Positions 25,540 to 36,924 of a DNA stretch of 64,000 nucleotides are shown piece after piece. The notes beneath the pieces are model-generated. The model was not told the origin of the DNA, searched no databases, and saw only the letters and a list, made by a program, of their open reading frames with translations. Source of the DNA: Flabesymbios commensalis (lineage: Eukaryota > Annelida > Polychaeta > Terebellida > Flabelligeridae). Location: contig CAXHKU010000939.1 of assembly GCA_964017125.1 (NCBI GenBank), positions 124,001 through 188,000 on the forward strand. The letters are read 5' to 3'. A program made the position numbers and the translations under genes. Every line of letters starts with the position of its first letter. Positions within the stretch are counted from its first letter, which is position 1.

Positions 25540-26285
25540 CCTTCACGGGTTGCGACAGCACCGCATCCTTCTTCGGCCGGGGGAAGAAAACGGCGTGGCA
25601 GATCTGGCAGGCATACCATGAAGTCACCTCAGCATTTTTGTATATGTCAAGCCCAAACCCAAGCAAGCAGCACCTTCAGACTCTCTCGCCCTTGATCCAT
25701 GGGTTCGTCAACCGATTGTATGGGGTGACTGGAGAAGCTTCTGCCACAGTTGACAGTGGTCGGGTTCACCTCCTGATTCACCAGGGAAAACCATTCCAAG
25801 ACATGCCGCCCAGCAGCGATGCCCTTGAACAGAAAATTCTAAGAACTACATATCAGGTGTGCAATAAATAACATAACTGAAATAGGATAGGCTATACATA
25901 ACAGTATTGGTCATAACAATACCATATGGACGGTTTCTTCATATAATGCCTACTTTGTCCTGACTATATTTTACTTGACTTCAATTGTTTATAATTTATA
26001 TTTATGTTACAGAGCGGACACGTGTGGTCTAACATGTTTAACAAGGCTGCATATCCTGGCACGGTGACGGACTGGGGATGGAATCAAGAGAGACACAATA
26101 CCCCACCAATACCTGTATACACCACCACACCTATAATCTCCTGCAAGTTATATATTCTCAGTGTGTGTGGATGCAAGGGCAATTGCAAAGGAAACTGCTC
26201 ATGCTCCAAACACGATATTCCATGTTTGTCACGATGCCGTTGCAAAGCCCAGTGCGACCACACCCAAAAGACACAGCAGACCTAA
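25540..26285 (+). pseudogene. Copy A exons 5b and 6: TGCD/GKKTAW and Cys-rich tail
   Basis: After the 4-bp target copy CCTT at 25540-25543 the host frame resumes exactly with TGCDSTASFFGRGKKTAWQ, which is the expected family continuation of HAF. Exon 5 ends at 25856 (TATCAG before GTGTGC). Exon 6 starts at 26013 with SGHVWSNM. The carboxyl end (about 26160-26265) is a Cys-rich block with the pattern C-x-C-x3-C-x3-C-x-C-x6-C-x3-C-x-C-x3-C, similar to CXC (tesmin/TSO1-like) zinc-binding motifs. The stop is at 26283-26285 and both exons are open. Confidence 0.7.
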
Positions 26286-26357
26286 GGACATCATTAGGCC
26301 TGGTAAAATGTCTACCGCCCCTAGGCTAATTGACTGTATTATATAACATACATTTAT

Positions 26358-26363
26358 AATAAA
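26358..26363 (+). terminator. Polyadenylation signal AATAAA of copy A
   Basis: AATAAA lies 73 bp downstream of the copy A stop codon, followed by a T-rich stretch. Position and sequence fit the family's 3' end, but the motif is common in AT-rich DNA. Confidence 0.4.
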
Positions 26364-26739
26364 AAGTTGAAATATTTTATTTTCCTGTTACTTTGATAAA
26401 TTATAAATATATATATATATATAGCAGCATCGACCTTAATGTCAATCCTCATTCAAGGCGATTGAATGACCTTCACTTTCAACTTGGCTTGAATCCCATT
26501 GATACACCGACCACGGTGTATGTTGTCCCCAAACTAGACACCGGTAGAACGTGCCTCTCAAACTGCCGACAACTCACCACACAGGTGTCGAATTTGGATA
26601 CAAGATAGCAGTGCACTGCATGTAGTGTAGCCATTGATTTCAAATTAATCTTTGAAATATAGCATTTGGACCATGCACTCAGAACTGTCACTTAAAAACA
26701 AGACATACTTATTCACTAATATGCTTATTATATTACTTG
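26364..26739. other. No gene seen
   Basis: AT-rich sequence with a (TA)n run near 26405-26425. A short GACCTTCA-containing stretch begins the right inverted arm's outskirts. No coding region is supported. Confidence 0.5.
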
Positions 26740-27617
26740 TCATTGATTTCGGCGAAACTTGACCCTAAAATTGACCTTTGACCTTGCATATGACCTTGAA
26801 TCAAAACCAAAACACCAATACTGAATTCGTGAGTCAAAATCACATTAAAATGATGTATTACACTAGCTCCTGTCTCTATTTGTCAACAAATTACATTTTT
26901 GGGCAGCAAATTAGCATAATTGTGCTAATTATGCTAATTATTGGTAATAAATGCTAATTTGTTGTGCAAAAAAAAATAGGGTGCCTCAAACAATTCCTGT
27001 GGTCAAGGGACCATTCCTGTCGATTGGCATAATCACAAAATGCAGTAGGCATGCAAAAATATTACATAAAACCGAAGAATAGCATAATAATTTTGCTCAT
27101 TGTTATGTATCGAAACTCGTCATTCAGGTAGATTAAATGACCTTGACCTTCAACTCGGATCATATGCCCATGACCTCAAATTAATATGTGAAGCATCGCA
27201 TTTTGAACCAGCTCTTCCAACCATTTATTAACTCAAACAATATGGACATAATAGCTCATGCCAATAGACATACATTTATTTTCATTTTTTTTTACACTAT
27301 TTGACCTTGAAATTGACCTCTGACCTTGAAGATGACCTCGAAACACAAAAAAAATATTGAATTCGCCAGGCAAAATTAGATGAAAATGAGGTATTACACT
27401 TGTTTCTGCCTCTATTTGTTAAAATTATACTTTTTTGACAGCTAATTAGCATAATTGTGGGTAATTTATGCTAATTTATGCTAATTAGGGGTAATTTAGA
27501 GCCCAAATCAAAAACGTCCGCTGCTTAAAATATTACACTAGGTCCAAGTATCATTCGTGCCAAGTAGCATAATTCTACTACAAAATGCAGTGGGCATGTA
27601 GTTAACCTGTCCACTAC
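26740..27617 (-). repeat. Right inverted arm with AGGTCA motifs and TAATTA-rich spacers
   Basis: Read on the minus strand, the segment starts with GTAGTGGACAGGTTAACT (27600-27617). It continues with ~150 bp clearly homologous to 12916-13055, including a TTTTAAGCAGCGGACGTTTT block. It then shows two internal units with GTGTAATAC(C/A)TCATTTT and AAGGTCA clusters, including AGGTCAAAGGTCA and AGGTCAGAGGTCA direct repeats. Between them lie GCTAATTAGCATAATT runs near 26910-26965 and 27435-27500. It is a diverged, inverted relative of the left arm at 12916-13500. Confidence 0.65.
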
Positions 27618-29320
27618 TGGGCATTCTCTGACATAGGGACCTTGATTCAGTTCACACAGTATTATTAGATTTGACCATGCTCTTTTTACTAAAATTAATT
27701 GTTCTCGCTGTGGCGAAGCTCTACCCCATGGTTAGGTTTCATAAATGTTAGACCTACCAACAAATCACACTTCATCTGCTTACCTAAATATAATTATGTG
27801 TTATCTATAGACAGATTTTAGTTAGCCTATCACTAAGTTACCACATCACAAAAGTTATAAGGAAAAATCTGATTTTAGCTTGATGTTTCACCACTGCCTG
27901 AAGGTCACATCTATAATCATGTTGATGATAGTGAGGGTAGTAAGGGTCCACAGGCTTTAACTTACAGCCAATATTTTCCATTGTGACGTCATTATTGCTG
28001 AGAAATAAACAAAAAACTCTAATTAGGGGGCCTTTTAGGGAAGGGGCTCTTTGCGCCCTAGGGCCCGTTAGGACATTTCATCCTAGGCCTAGGGGGTCTA
28101 CCTCCTACAGAGGATGTAGGCCCACCCACCAAATTCCGGTTCAAACCCCCCCCCCCTCCCTCCCTAGTATTCAATGGCCGGCCCCCAAGGGTTTAATAAT
28201 ACAAATAATATCAAGGTCACTAGTGACTAAGCTACGATTAAAAAACATAGCTGGAGCAATGTTTTTTTATTTATAGAAATGCACTTTTTTGAAATTTGCT
28301 CGTGGTCTTTTTTTGGCAGGTGGGGGGGGGGGGGGGAAGGAGGAGAATATGCGCCGCCTCAATGTTAATGTCCGCACACAGATAAAAAATACCTAGTGGA
28401 CAAATAATTGGATCTATGTTCAAGAGGTCTAGGCTAAATATTGTTTTTTTTATATATATAATAATTTTAATCTATTAAATTGGCCCCCAATGTCGGACCC
28501 AATACAAACTCTGACACTATTCTACCATCACCAAGTCGGACACCTAATCAGTCAAGTAATAATAGCAAGTGTAAAGAAAGAATCACTAAGTCTATTCCTG
28601 TATTTTTTTTTCTTATTTTGGTCAACCATGTCAAAAATCAGAAATACGGGAATTTCGTCTCTATATCTAGCCTAACTGGTAAAAGCGCAGCACAAAAATT
28701 AAAACACTTTTGTAGTTCTAGTCTATGGACATGTTTACATGATATGGTCGTATTAAGAAGCCAAAATAAAATCACCGATTTTTTAGCCTTGGTAGTCTAG
28801 GCTTATGTGCCTTTAAAGAGTAAATGGGCACCACAAAATTAAAAAGAAACTTTAATACGCAATTAAGTCAATGTTGACATAACAATAATTATGGATATCA
28901 AGCCTGGACATGCCCAGGGCCCGGTTTCACCAGCCTGACTTAATCTCATCAAATGGTTACAAAATTTCGTGTCAATTGTTTGAAATTGGAAATTGACTGA
29001 GTAGGTCTAAACCTAGCCCAGCGTAACCAAAGAAAAACGAACTTTCCTTTAGTTTTAGCATTTTAAAGTTTTTAGCCTAACAGTAATAGTAGGGCTAGAC
29101 CGAGCTAGTATAATAATAAATTATATAAAGTATTTTTATTACAAAAATAGGGGGGGGAGGCACCTAATTATTTTAGACTATCCTCCACCGTCGGCATTGG
29201 ACAGACTAGGCTAGGCCTAGGCTAGGCTATAAACCCAGGGTATAGCCTAGCCCTAGGGCTACTAAGCTATAGTATAGCCGCCCTACCTAGGCTATGCTAT
29301 ACTCCTACTAGTCTATAGAT
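27618..29320. other. No gene seen
   Basis: Mixed AT-rich sequence with a G-run near 28321-28336 and many TAGGCCTA words near 29200-29320. The longest open frames here (97 and 106 codons near 27983 and 28480) show no recognisable domain. A short stretch at 29172-29212 (CTATCCTCCACCGTCGG...) resembles the right end of the fold-back element that follows. Confidence 0.5.
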
Positions 29321-29854
29321 AGTCTGTACGACAGTGGCGGTTGGTCCAAAATGACAGTTAGCTTTTTGGTATACAGTCAGTCGATTCTCAAGCGATTTTC
29401 ACGAAATTTTGCAACCATTTTTATCTGATCATTTGGCATCAACACTGAAAATTTTGCGAAATTCCATTTAAGTATTTGAAATGTTAGACCATTTGACATG
29501 TAACGCAATTCTGAGAATAAACAGGAATGCAGTTAATGGGTTTATAGGCCTACGTTATAGAGGAGCGTCATAAATAGACATTTACTAGGCCTAGCCTACA
29601 TCAGTAGGCTAGGCCTACGACGGCTACAGGCTCGACTACATGTCAAATGTTCTAACTTCATGAACTTCTGAACTATCCAATTTTTTTTACTAAAAAGTCT
29701 AAATTTTCAGGATCGATGCCAAATGACTAACGTTAGAAAATAGGGTTTACAGAATTTCATAAAAATCGCTTGAGAATTGACTGACCGGATAGATCTAAAG
29801 TTACCGAAAAGCTTACTTTCATTTTGGACCATCCTCCACCGTTGGACAGACTGT
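29321..29854. mobile_element. Fold-back (long inverted-repeat) element
   Basis: Two arms face each other: about 29321-29510 and 29637-29854. Shared features in opposite orientation are AGTCTGT, TTGGTCCAAAAT, AAGCGATTTT(C/T)A, TTTGGCATC, and AGACCATTTGACATGT. The match is imperfect, with small indels. The unit is non-coding. Its inner half resembles the arms of the larger fold-back element at 53625-55522, so both belong to one family. Confidence 0.65.
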
Positions 29855-30869
29855 AGTGTAGGCTAGGCTAGGCTACTTCATGTAGGCCTACTTACCCATT
29901 GACCGTATTTCAATTGTAATAAATAATATTTTATTTATTATGACAATTTTGCCATAGCGAAATGCAATGGTTAATTATACACCTGATACAAGCATATTAA
30001 TTGACAAGAATAACAAAAATAGTACATATAATAGTACATATAAGTATGCAACATCATATCTAAAATAATTCGAGCAAATAGATAATTTTAATTGTTTAAT
30101 TATGACCATTAATAACCATAAATACGCTTAATGGCAGACACTATTTATTAACAATGTATAGAGAGTATGCCTTTTAGTATACATGCAGACAGACAGACAA
30201 ACAGGAATGTTATTCACAGTAAAAGATCACAGTTGGACTTACATGGCAGGATTATTTAACTTTCAACTTTTCTGTGACAAATTTGTTTCCCCCCCCCCCC
30301 TCTACGAAACATAAGCTGCAAAGTAGGCCTGAAGTAGCATGTACCTCGCCAAATGAAAATCCATTGCATGCTGACTGTTTGCAATGAAAGGCTGGACTAC
30401 TCTGTCTGCAATGCATTCCCTACAAATCAAAGTCGTTTTAAAACGAGTATTTCTGTCTGCTTTGTTTTAGTTGCACATCTTTTCAATCGCCGGCGTTTAC
30501 TTTTAGGTTTGAAATTATCCGAACTGCCTGTTATTTTATTTATTGTAGACCCCAATGTGTTTATAGCGTGATCTTTACTTACTCCACGGGTGGTGGTTCT
30601 TGCACGTTTTCTACTACAATGACGTTCTTGCGCAGTCGAGAGGAATTGTACACTGAAACCCTGTCCCCATCTATGGCACAATTTATTTGAGTTACCATGG
30701 CTCAATGAGCTGACACAGCACAAAGCGAATGAGCTATCATAACAAATTTTACAATTTCAGTTAAGGCAATGCAAAAAATGTATGTTGACCCAGCACAGGT
30801 AACCCAGTCGAATTGCGCTGTGTTGACTTTTTTGTCACACAATTTTATTTGATTGAAGATTCGGCAATG
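29855..30869. other. No supported gene
   Basis: AT-rich sequence with a C-run near 30290. A minus-strand frame (30723-30427, 98 codons) encodes a basic tail with KPKSKRRRLKR that looks like a nuclear localisation signal. No homologue is recognised and no splice context supports it, so it is left unannotated as a gene. Confidence 0.4.
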
Positions 30870-31390
30870 CATATATATATATTGTGTTACACGATGTTGA
30901 AAAAATTGACGTTTGTCACTTGGTTCAAACGGCTTAAACGAACACGCTTATCTCTGGCTTGTTAGTTTGAGCTATCATGGAAATTTTCAATTTGAGTTAA
31001 GTTGGCATGCATATCTTTATCTATTCAATACAAGTACGTTAAGTTAACCGACCTTTGATTAAACGTCGCAGGACAATGCAATCAAATCGTGTTAATGTAA
31101 CTGCACAAATTAAACCATCAAAACTTTGCCCATTTTGAGCCTAGTTGGCTTATTTAAGCAAGGTTGTTAAACGCTAACTGCATGGCCCTAATATAATTTA
31201 ATCGAGGCTACTCGATAAAATAGGCAACGACAAAGCATATATATATATTGTGTTACACGATGTTAAAAAAATTGACGTTTGTCACTTAATCCTGTTTGGT
31301 TTAAACAGCTTAAACGAACACTCTCTTCTGAAGTGTTAGATTGAGCTAACATAGAAAAAATACAATTTGTATTACGTTTGATAATGTTTT
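30870..31390. repeat. Direct repeat, two ~150-bp copies ~365 bp apart
   Basis: The block with CATATATATATATTGTGTTA, ACACGATGTTGAAAAAATTG, ACGTTTGTCACTT and GCTTAAACGAACAC at about 30868-31015 recurs at about 31233-31385 with small changes. The function is unknown and no coding content is seen. Confidence 0.6.
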
Positions 31391-31472
31391 TGACTGATTA
31401 AGTGATTAATTAGCAAATTAAGACTTTATGAGTTACCCAGAATATATATTATCTTAAAATATTTTTTTTTTT

Positions 31473-33700
31473 TTCGGATTTTTTTAGGCTACACCTGTCA
31501 CTGAGATGCTAGACAAGTGGTCAGTACCATCTATCACTCTTCAGGACACACTTTAAATGCTAGGGCCCAAAAAAGGACCGTACCATATTTCTTGGCACGG
31601 GACATCACTTCCACCCTCCCTGGGGCCTCAAGGGAAATTTTTTTTTTTTTTTTTCAATAAGAACCTTATCAGGAATAGACAATGCACATATCTTTCATTT
31701 TTCAGACTGCTCTGACGGATATTGATTGCTCTAGGTCAAAAAGGGACCGTAGCCAGGTGCTGAAAAAGTGTCATTTGACCAGTGCCATTGGGAATCATGA
31801 CATGCTTCATAGTAGGTATGTTTTAGACTCAGATGCCCAACAGTCAACCCTTTAAGTTCGGATTTTTTTAGGCTACACTTGTCACTGAGAAGCTAGACAA
31901 GTGGTCAGTACCATCTATCACCCTTCAGGACACACTTTAAATGCTAGGGCCCAAAAAAAGACCGTACCATATTTCTTGGCACGGGACATCACTTCCACCC
32001 TCCCTGGGGCCTCAAGAGAAAATTGAAAAAATATTTTTTTCAATAGGAACCTTATCAGGAATAGACAATGCACATATCTTTCATTTTTCAGACTGCTCGG
32101 ATGGATATTGATTGCTCCAGGTCAAAAAGGGACCGTAGCAAGGTGCTGAAAAAGTGTCATTTGACCAGTGCCATTGGGAATCATGACATGCTTCATAGTA
32201 GGTATGTTTTAGACTCAGATGCTCAACAGTCAACCCTTTAAGTTCGGATTTTTTTAGGCTACACTTGTCACTGAGAAGCTAGACAAGTGGTCAGTACCAT
32301 CTATCACCCTTCAGGACACACTTTAAATGCTAGGGCCCAAAAAAAGACCGTACCATATTTCTTGGCACGGGACATCACTTCCACCCTCCCTGGGGCCTCA
32401 AGGGAAAATTGAAAAAATATTTTTTTCAATAGGAACCTTATCAGGAATAGACAATGCACATATCTTTCATTTTTCAGACTGCTCTGATGGATATTGATTG
32501 CTTTAGGTTAAAAAGGGACCGTAGCCAGGTGCTGAAAAAGTGTCATTTGACCAGTGCCATTGGGAATCATGACATGCTTCATAGTAGGTATGTTTTAGAC
32601 TCAGATGCTCAACAGTCAATCCTTTAAGTTCGGATTTTTTTAGGCTACACCTGTCACTGAGATGCTAGACAAGTGGTCAGTACCATCTATCACCCTTCAG
32701 GACACACTTTAAATGCTAGGGCCCAAAAAAGGACCGTACCATATTTCTTGGCACGGGACATCACTTCCACCCTCCCTGGGGCCTCAAGGGAAAATTGAAA
32801 AAATATTTTTTTTAATAGGAGCCTTATCAGGAATAGACAATGCAGATATCTTTCATTTTTCAGACTGCTCTGATGGATATTGATTGCTCTAGGTCAAAAA
32901 GGGACCGTAGCCAGGTGCTGAAAAAGTGTCATTTGACCAGTGCCATTGGGAATCATGACATGCTTCATAGTAGGTATGTTTTAGACTCAGATGCTCAACA
33001 GTCAACCCTTTAAGTTCGGATTTTTTTAGGCTACACTTGTCACTGAGAAGCTAGACAAGTGGTCAGTACCATCTATCACCCTTCAGGACACACTTTAAAT
33101 GCTAGGGCCCAAAAAAAGACCGTACCATATTTCTTGGCACGGGACATCACTTCCACCCTCCCTGGGGCCTCAAGGGAAAATTGAAAAAATATTTTTTTCA
33201 ATAGGAACCTTATCAGGAATAGACAATGCACACATCTTTCATTTTTCAGACTGCTCTGATGGATATTGATTGCTCCAGGTCAAAAAGGGACCGTAGCCAG
33301 GTGCTGAAAAAGTGTCATTTGACCAGTGCCATTGGGAATCATGACATGCTTCATAGTAGGTATGTTTTAGACTCAGATGCTCAACAGTCAACCCTTTAAG
33401 TTCGGATTTTTTTAGGCTACACTTGTCACTGAGAAGCTAGACAAGTGGTCAGTACCATCTATCACCCTTCAGGACACACTTTAAATGCTAGGGCCCAAAA
33501 AAAGACCGTACCATATTTCTTGGCACGGGACATCACTTCCACCCTCCCTGGGGCCTCAAGGGAAAATTGAAAAAATATTTTTTTCAATAGGAACCTTATC
33601 AGGAATAGACAATGCACACATCTTTCATTTTTCAGACTGCTCTGATGGATATTGATTGCTCTAGGTCAAAAAGGGACCGTAGCCAGGTGCTGAAAAAGTC
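31473..33700 (+). repeat. 386-bp tandem array, six units in ABCABC order
   Basis: Units start at 31473, 31857, 32243, 32629, 33015 and 33401; the last is cut after about 300 bp. Each begins TTCGGATTTTTTTAGGCTAC and contains GACCGTACCATATTTCTTGG and TGGGAATCATGACATGC. Units 1 and 4 share CACCTGTCACTGAGATG and AAAAAAGGACCG, whereas the other four have CACTTGTCACTGAGAAG and AAAAAAAGACCG. Units 2 and 5 also share GCTCCAGG. The order therefore reads as a three-unit higher-order repeat of ~1,156 bp. Units are very similar, so amplification is recent. No open reading frame spans a unit. Confidence 0.92.
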
Positions 33701-34463
33701 CATATATATTGTAAATGTATATGAACTAAAGACATGCTCTTAGTCTTAGCCTTTTTGGTGTTGCTTTATAGCTATATAAATAAAAATAGTTATACCGTAC
33801 ACATATTTATTACAGCCAGAAACAGAGTATCCATGTAAATAAAAAACGTGACACAAAGTGTGACGTAATCTCAAATAGATTTTCACTCTCCATTTTTACT
33901 GCATTGGCTGAATATGCGTTGCACTGCTTAAGTATAAATAGGACATGCATTAAAAATGTATGCATTAGCCTACAATAGTAAATTTTATAATTAATATTAT
34001 GAAGATGGATTTATGTTAGATTTACTGACTGACCAGCAAAAGAACCACCATAATGATTATTATTTATAATATGACGGTGTGTTTTGCACTTGAAGTCAGA
34101 GAAGACTATTTTCAAAGAGTGGAGGTGCACCTGTTACCATTACATTACAATGATCTAATGTATAGTTATTATTTAATCCCACTTATCATGCTCTGAATTG
34201 TCTGATTGTAAATGTAAGCAATAGTTGATACATGTATGTACATTTACTTTGTAGCTAAGTTAACACTAACTTGACATGAATAAGCATATGACATTGTACG
34301 GTATATATTAAACATGTGTTTACATTAATGTTTAACGTCAAAGACAATTATAATGAATATTTTTAAGGTGTCCGAAGAACTGCTTATTGGTAACATCAAG
34401 AATATATAATAACTGTTATTATATATTCTTGCTAACATGCATAACAAATTTGAGCAGGATAAA
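33701..34463. other. No gene seen
   Basis: AT-rich sequence. At about 34370-34460 it carries a partial unit (GTCCGAAGAACTG, TAACATGCATAACAAATTTG) of the tandem repeat found again at 36925-37250. An 18-bp inverted repeat of ATATATAATAAC type lies at 34400-34430. Confidence 0.5.
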
Positions 34464-34904
34464 TGTGACCCGATCTGGCAAAATGAGACGGAAGTCGCGT
34501 TTTGACTATTGAGCTAGAGCCTCCAAAAGGCATAATGGTAATAATCTGACCATTTTTAGATTTTGAGATAAAGTATGAGATTAAAATGTTAACTTTCGGT
34601 TCCTAAAATTGTAAGGTATAAAAATAAATATGAGTTATATAAAAATAAACAAATTTACAGACAAAAAAAATTGTGACGCCAGCACTAGCGTCATGAGCGT
34701 GGTAATAGGCCCCTACATAGTGTATGTCTATATGTACCCCATTTTCTAGATGTTGGTGTATAAATTGATTTTATTGTTGATTGTGTATCTGGAGGTGATA
34801 AAATTAAAAACTAAAGTAGGTTAAATTTTGTCGGGGACATGGAGGTCATTTTCTGACCCCCTGAAAACCCCCCTCCCCCTACTATTTTTTCAACTTAATC
34901 GAAT

Positions 34905-35275
34905 AGCGGCGTGTAACAGCTCATTTTGTAGGTATTGATGAGTAGAACAAACTTTATCTAAGAAACTATAGGCTAAAATTTATATTTTCCCCTCCAGTAG
35001 GGGGATTAAGGGGTAAAAAGTGGATAATATCACGAAAAATAGGGTATATTTTAAAATATATTAGAATAGAGTCGTGCAGCAACTCATTATGTAGGTATTA
35101 ATGAGAATAAAATACTTCACAAAAGAACAATATGCTAAAATCCATATTCACCTCCTCTAGTGGGGAATAAGGGGTAAAATCAAGAAAAATATGGTATATT
35201 TTCAAAATATCAAGTAGGGTTGTGTGTCAGCTCATTTTGTAGGTATTGATAAGTAGAACATACTTTACCTGTTAA
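34905..35275. repeat. Three ~150-160-bp tandem units inside the transposon
   Basis: Units with CAGCTCATTTTGTAGGTATT, GAGTAGAACA, GGCTAAAAT and AGTAGGGG(G)ATTAAGGGGTAAAA start near 34916, 35077 and 35226. They are diverged from each other by point changes and small indels. Confidence 0.7.
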
Positions 35276-35319
35276 AAAACTGGCTAAAATCCATATTCAC
35301 CATTTTCCGGGGGGGGGGG

Positions 35320-36500
35320 GTGTGTTTGGTGTGCCTCCGTGTTGGGGCACAAGTGGGTTTCAGCCATCATAGACATCCTGAACGAACACAATTGGAGCAA
35401 AAATTAAATATTTTTACCCTTTTTTCGCTGATTTGACATTGTTGTGACCTTGAGATGACCTTAGGGTAACACTCATATGAAGCCCCACCCCAGCCCATGT
35501 GACCATGTTTACTTGGGCTGGGCTTCATCAGACTTAGCAGAACTGCTAGTTATTGGTCCAAACATGACAATGTATGTTTTATTTGATCTGTTCCTGTCAT
35601 ATCAGATGGGGGTGATATATGGGTCACGTTGGGGGGGGGGGGTATTACCCTACAACTCCTATTACCCCTGTAATCTCTTAGATGTGTTTGGTGTACCTCT
35701 GTGCTGGGGCCTAAGTGGGTTTCAACCATTATAGACATCCTAAATAATTATTACAATTGAAGTAAAAAATACCCATATGAAGCCCTACCCCAGCCCGTTT
35801 CACCATGCGTACTTGGGTTGTGCTTTATCACCTTTAAAAGAGTGTGAGTTATTGTTCCAAACATGACACTATATCTGCTATTTGGTCCTTTTCTGTCATA
35901 TGAGATGGGGGGTGACACAAGGGTCATTCTGGGGGTATTACCCTCTAACCCCCATATTACCCTTGCAACCTCTTGAGATGTGTTTGGTGTACCTACGTGT
36001 TGGGGCCTGAGTGGGTTTCAACAGTCATACACATCTCAAATGTACAGAATTAGAGCAATAACAACAAAAACTAACTATTTTCACACTTTTTGGCTGATTT
36101 GACCTTGCTGTGACCTTGAGATGACCTTGACATGACCTTGGGGTAACACCTTTATGAAGTCCTATCCCAGCCCATGTCACCATGTGTACTTAGGAAGTGC
36201 TAGTTATTGGTCCAAACATGACAATGTAGGGCCTATGTGTTATTTGATCTGTTCCTGTCTTATCAGAAAAGGGGTGATATAAAGGTCACTTTTGGAGGGG
36301 GGGGGGGGGGGTATTACCCCCAACCCCTATATTACCCCTGTAACCTCTTTGAGATGTGTTTGGTGAACCTCCTTGTTGGGGTCCAAGTGGGTTTCAACAA
36401 TTATAGACATCCTAAATCAATACAATTAAAGCAAAAACAACAAAAACTAAATATTCTGGCCCTTCTTGGTTGATTTGACCTTGATATGACCTTGACATGA
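35320..36500. repeat. Four ~300-375-bp tandem units inside the transposon
   Basis: Each unit carries GATGTGTTTGGTGTACCT, GGGGCC(T)AAGTGGGTTTCAA, CATCCTAAAT, a series of TGACCTTGA words, CCCACCCCAGCCCATGT and a G-run before GTATTACCC. Units start near 35320, 35680, 35977 and 36353. The unit at 36060-36160 and the last unit each contain several TGACCTTG copies. Length variation comes mainly from presence or absence of the TGACCTTGA part. Confidence 0.75.
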
Positions 36501-36924
36501 CCTTGGGGTAATACCCATAATGAAACCCCACCCTAAGACGTGACGCAGTGTGTACTTGGGATAACCTCCATCAGCTAGCTGACCATTTTTAATAGAAGTG
36601 GGCCTACTATACTGGTCATTTGTCCATATATGTCTATTTAAAAAAAAATCTTCCCCGGTGACATGAATTCTCATACAAGAAATTGAATAAGGGTTAAGAA
36701 CAATTTTCAAAAAAAAAACTTTTTTTATCTTTGAACTCCGTTTTCTCAAAATGACACGATTTTAAAATTGATATTTTCCGATTTGTTACATCTTTGGAGC
36801 TATTCAGCCTACAGGTTTGTCTGACAAAGGTAATTTTGTGGAGATTCAGGATCTAATAATAACTCCAATACCCCAAAACGCGACTTCCGTCTCATTTTGC
36901 CAGATCGGGTCACATATGTGAAGC

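Larger units (their letters stand above)
13817..26285 (+). pseudogene. Copy A of an uncharacterised multi-exon Cys-rich family, split by an LTR element
   Basis: Six exons can be placed by GT-AG junctions that join in phase: 13817-14760, 14928-15838, 16020-16849, 16958-17226, 17329-17403 plus 25544-25856 (exon 5, split), and 26013-26285. From memory the product matches large uncharacterised proteins repeated in many invertebrate genomes. They have an N-terminal Cys motif (CQED), a middle with NPGQTPV and DQPLY, then EEADTR, VDSDIV, AVHE, HAFTGCD and GKKTAW motifs, and a Cys-rich tail. The first ATG at 13817 gives NWEKC just before the CQED motif. Frameshifts are evident near 13850, 14330, 14960, 15490, 15560 and 16730, so this copy is not functional as it stands unless some are sequencing errors. 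The splice sites are all intact. Function is unknown. An AATAAA lies 73 bp after the stop. Confidence 0.8.
34464..36914. mobile_element. DNA transposon with perfect 40-bp terminal inverted repeats
   Basis: The first 40 bp (34464-34503, starting TGTGACCCGATCTGG) are exactly repeated in inverse at 36875-36914. The 2,451-bp interior has no credible coding region and is filled with tandem repeats, so it is non-autonomous. The flanking DNA on both sides belongs to one ~174-bp repeat unit that is interrupted here and intact at 36985-37160, which gives an internal view of the empty site. A TA at the junction (34460-34461 and 36915-36916) suggests a TA target duplication, though two extra bases on the left leave this open. 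Confidence 0.8.

Noticed and set aside
30427-30723. Minus-strand frame with KPKSKRRRLKR
   Set aside because: A basic patch alone is weak evidence; no splice context or second exon was seen.
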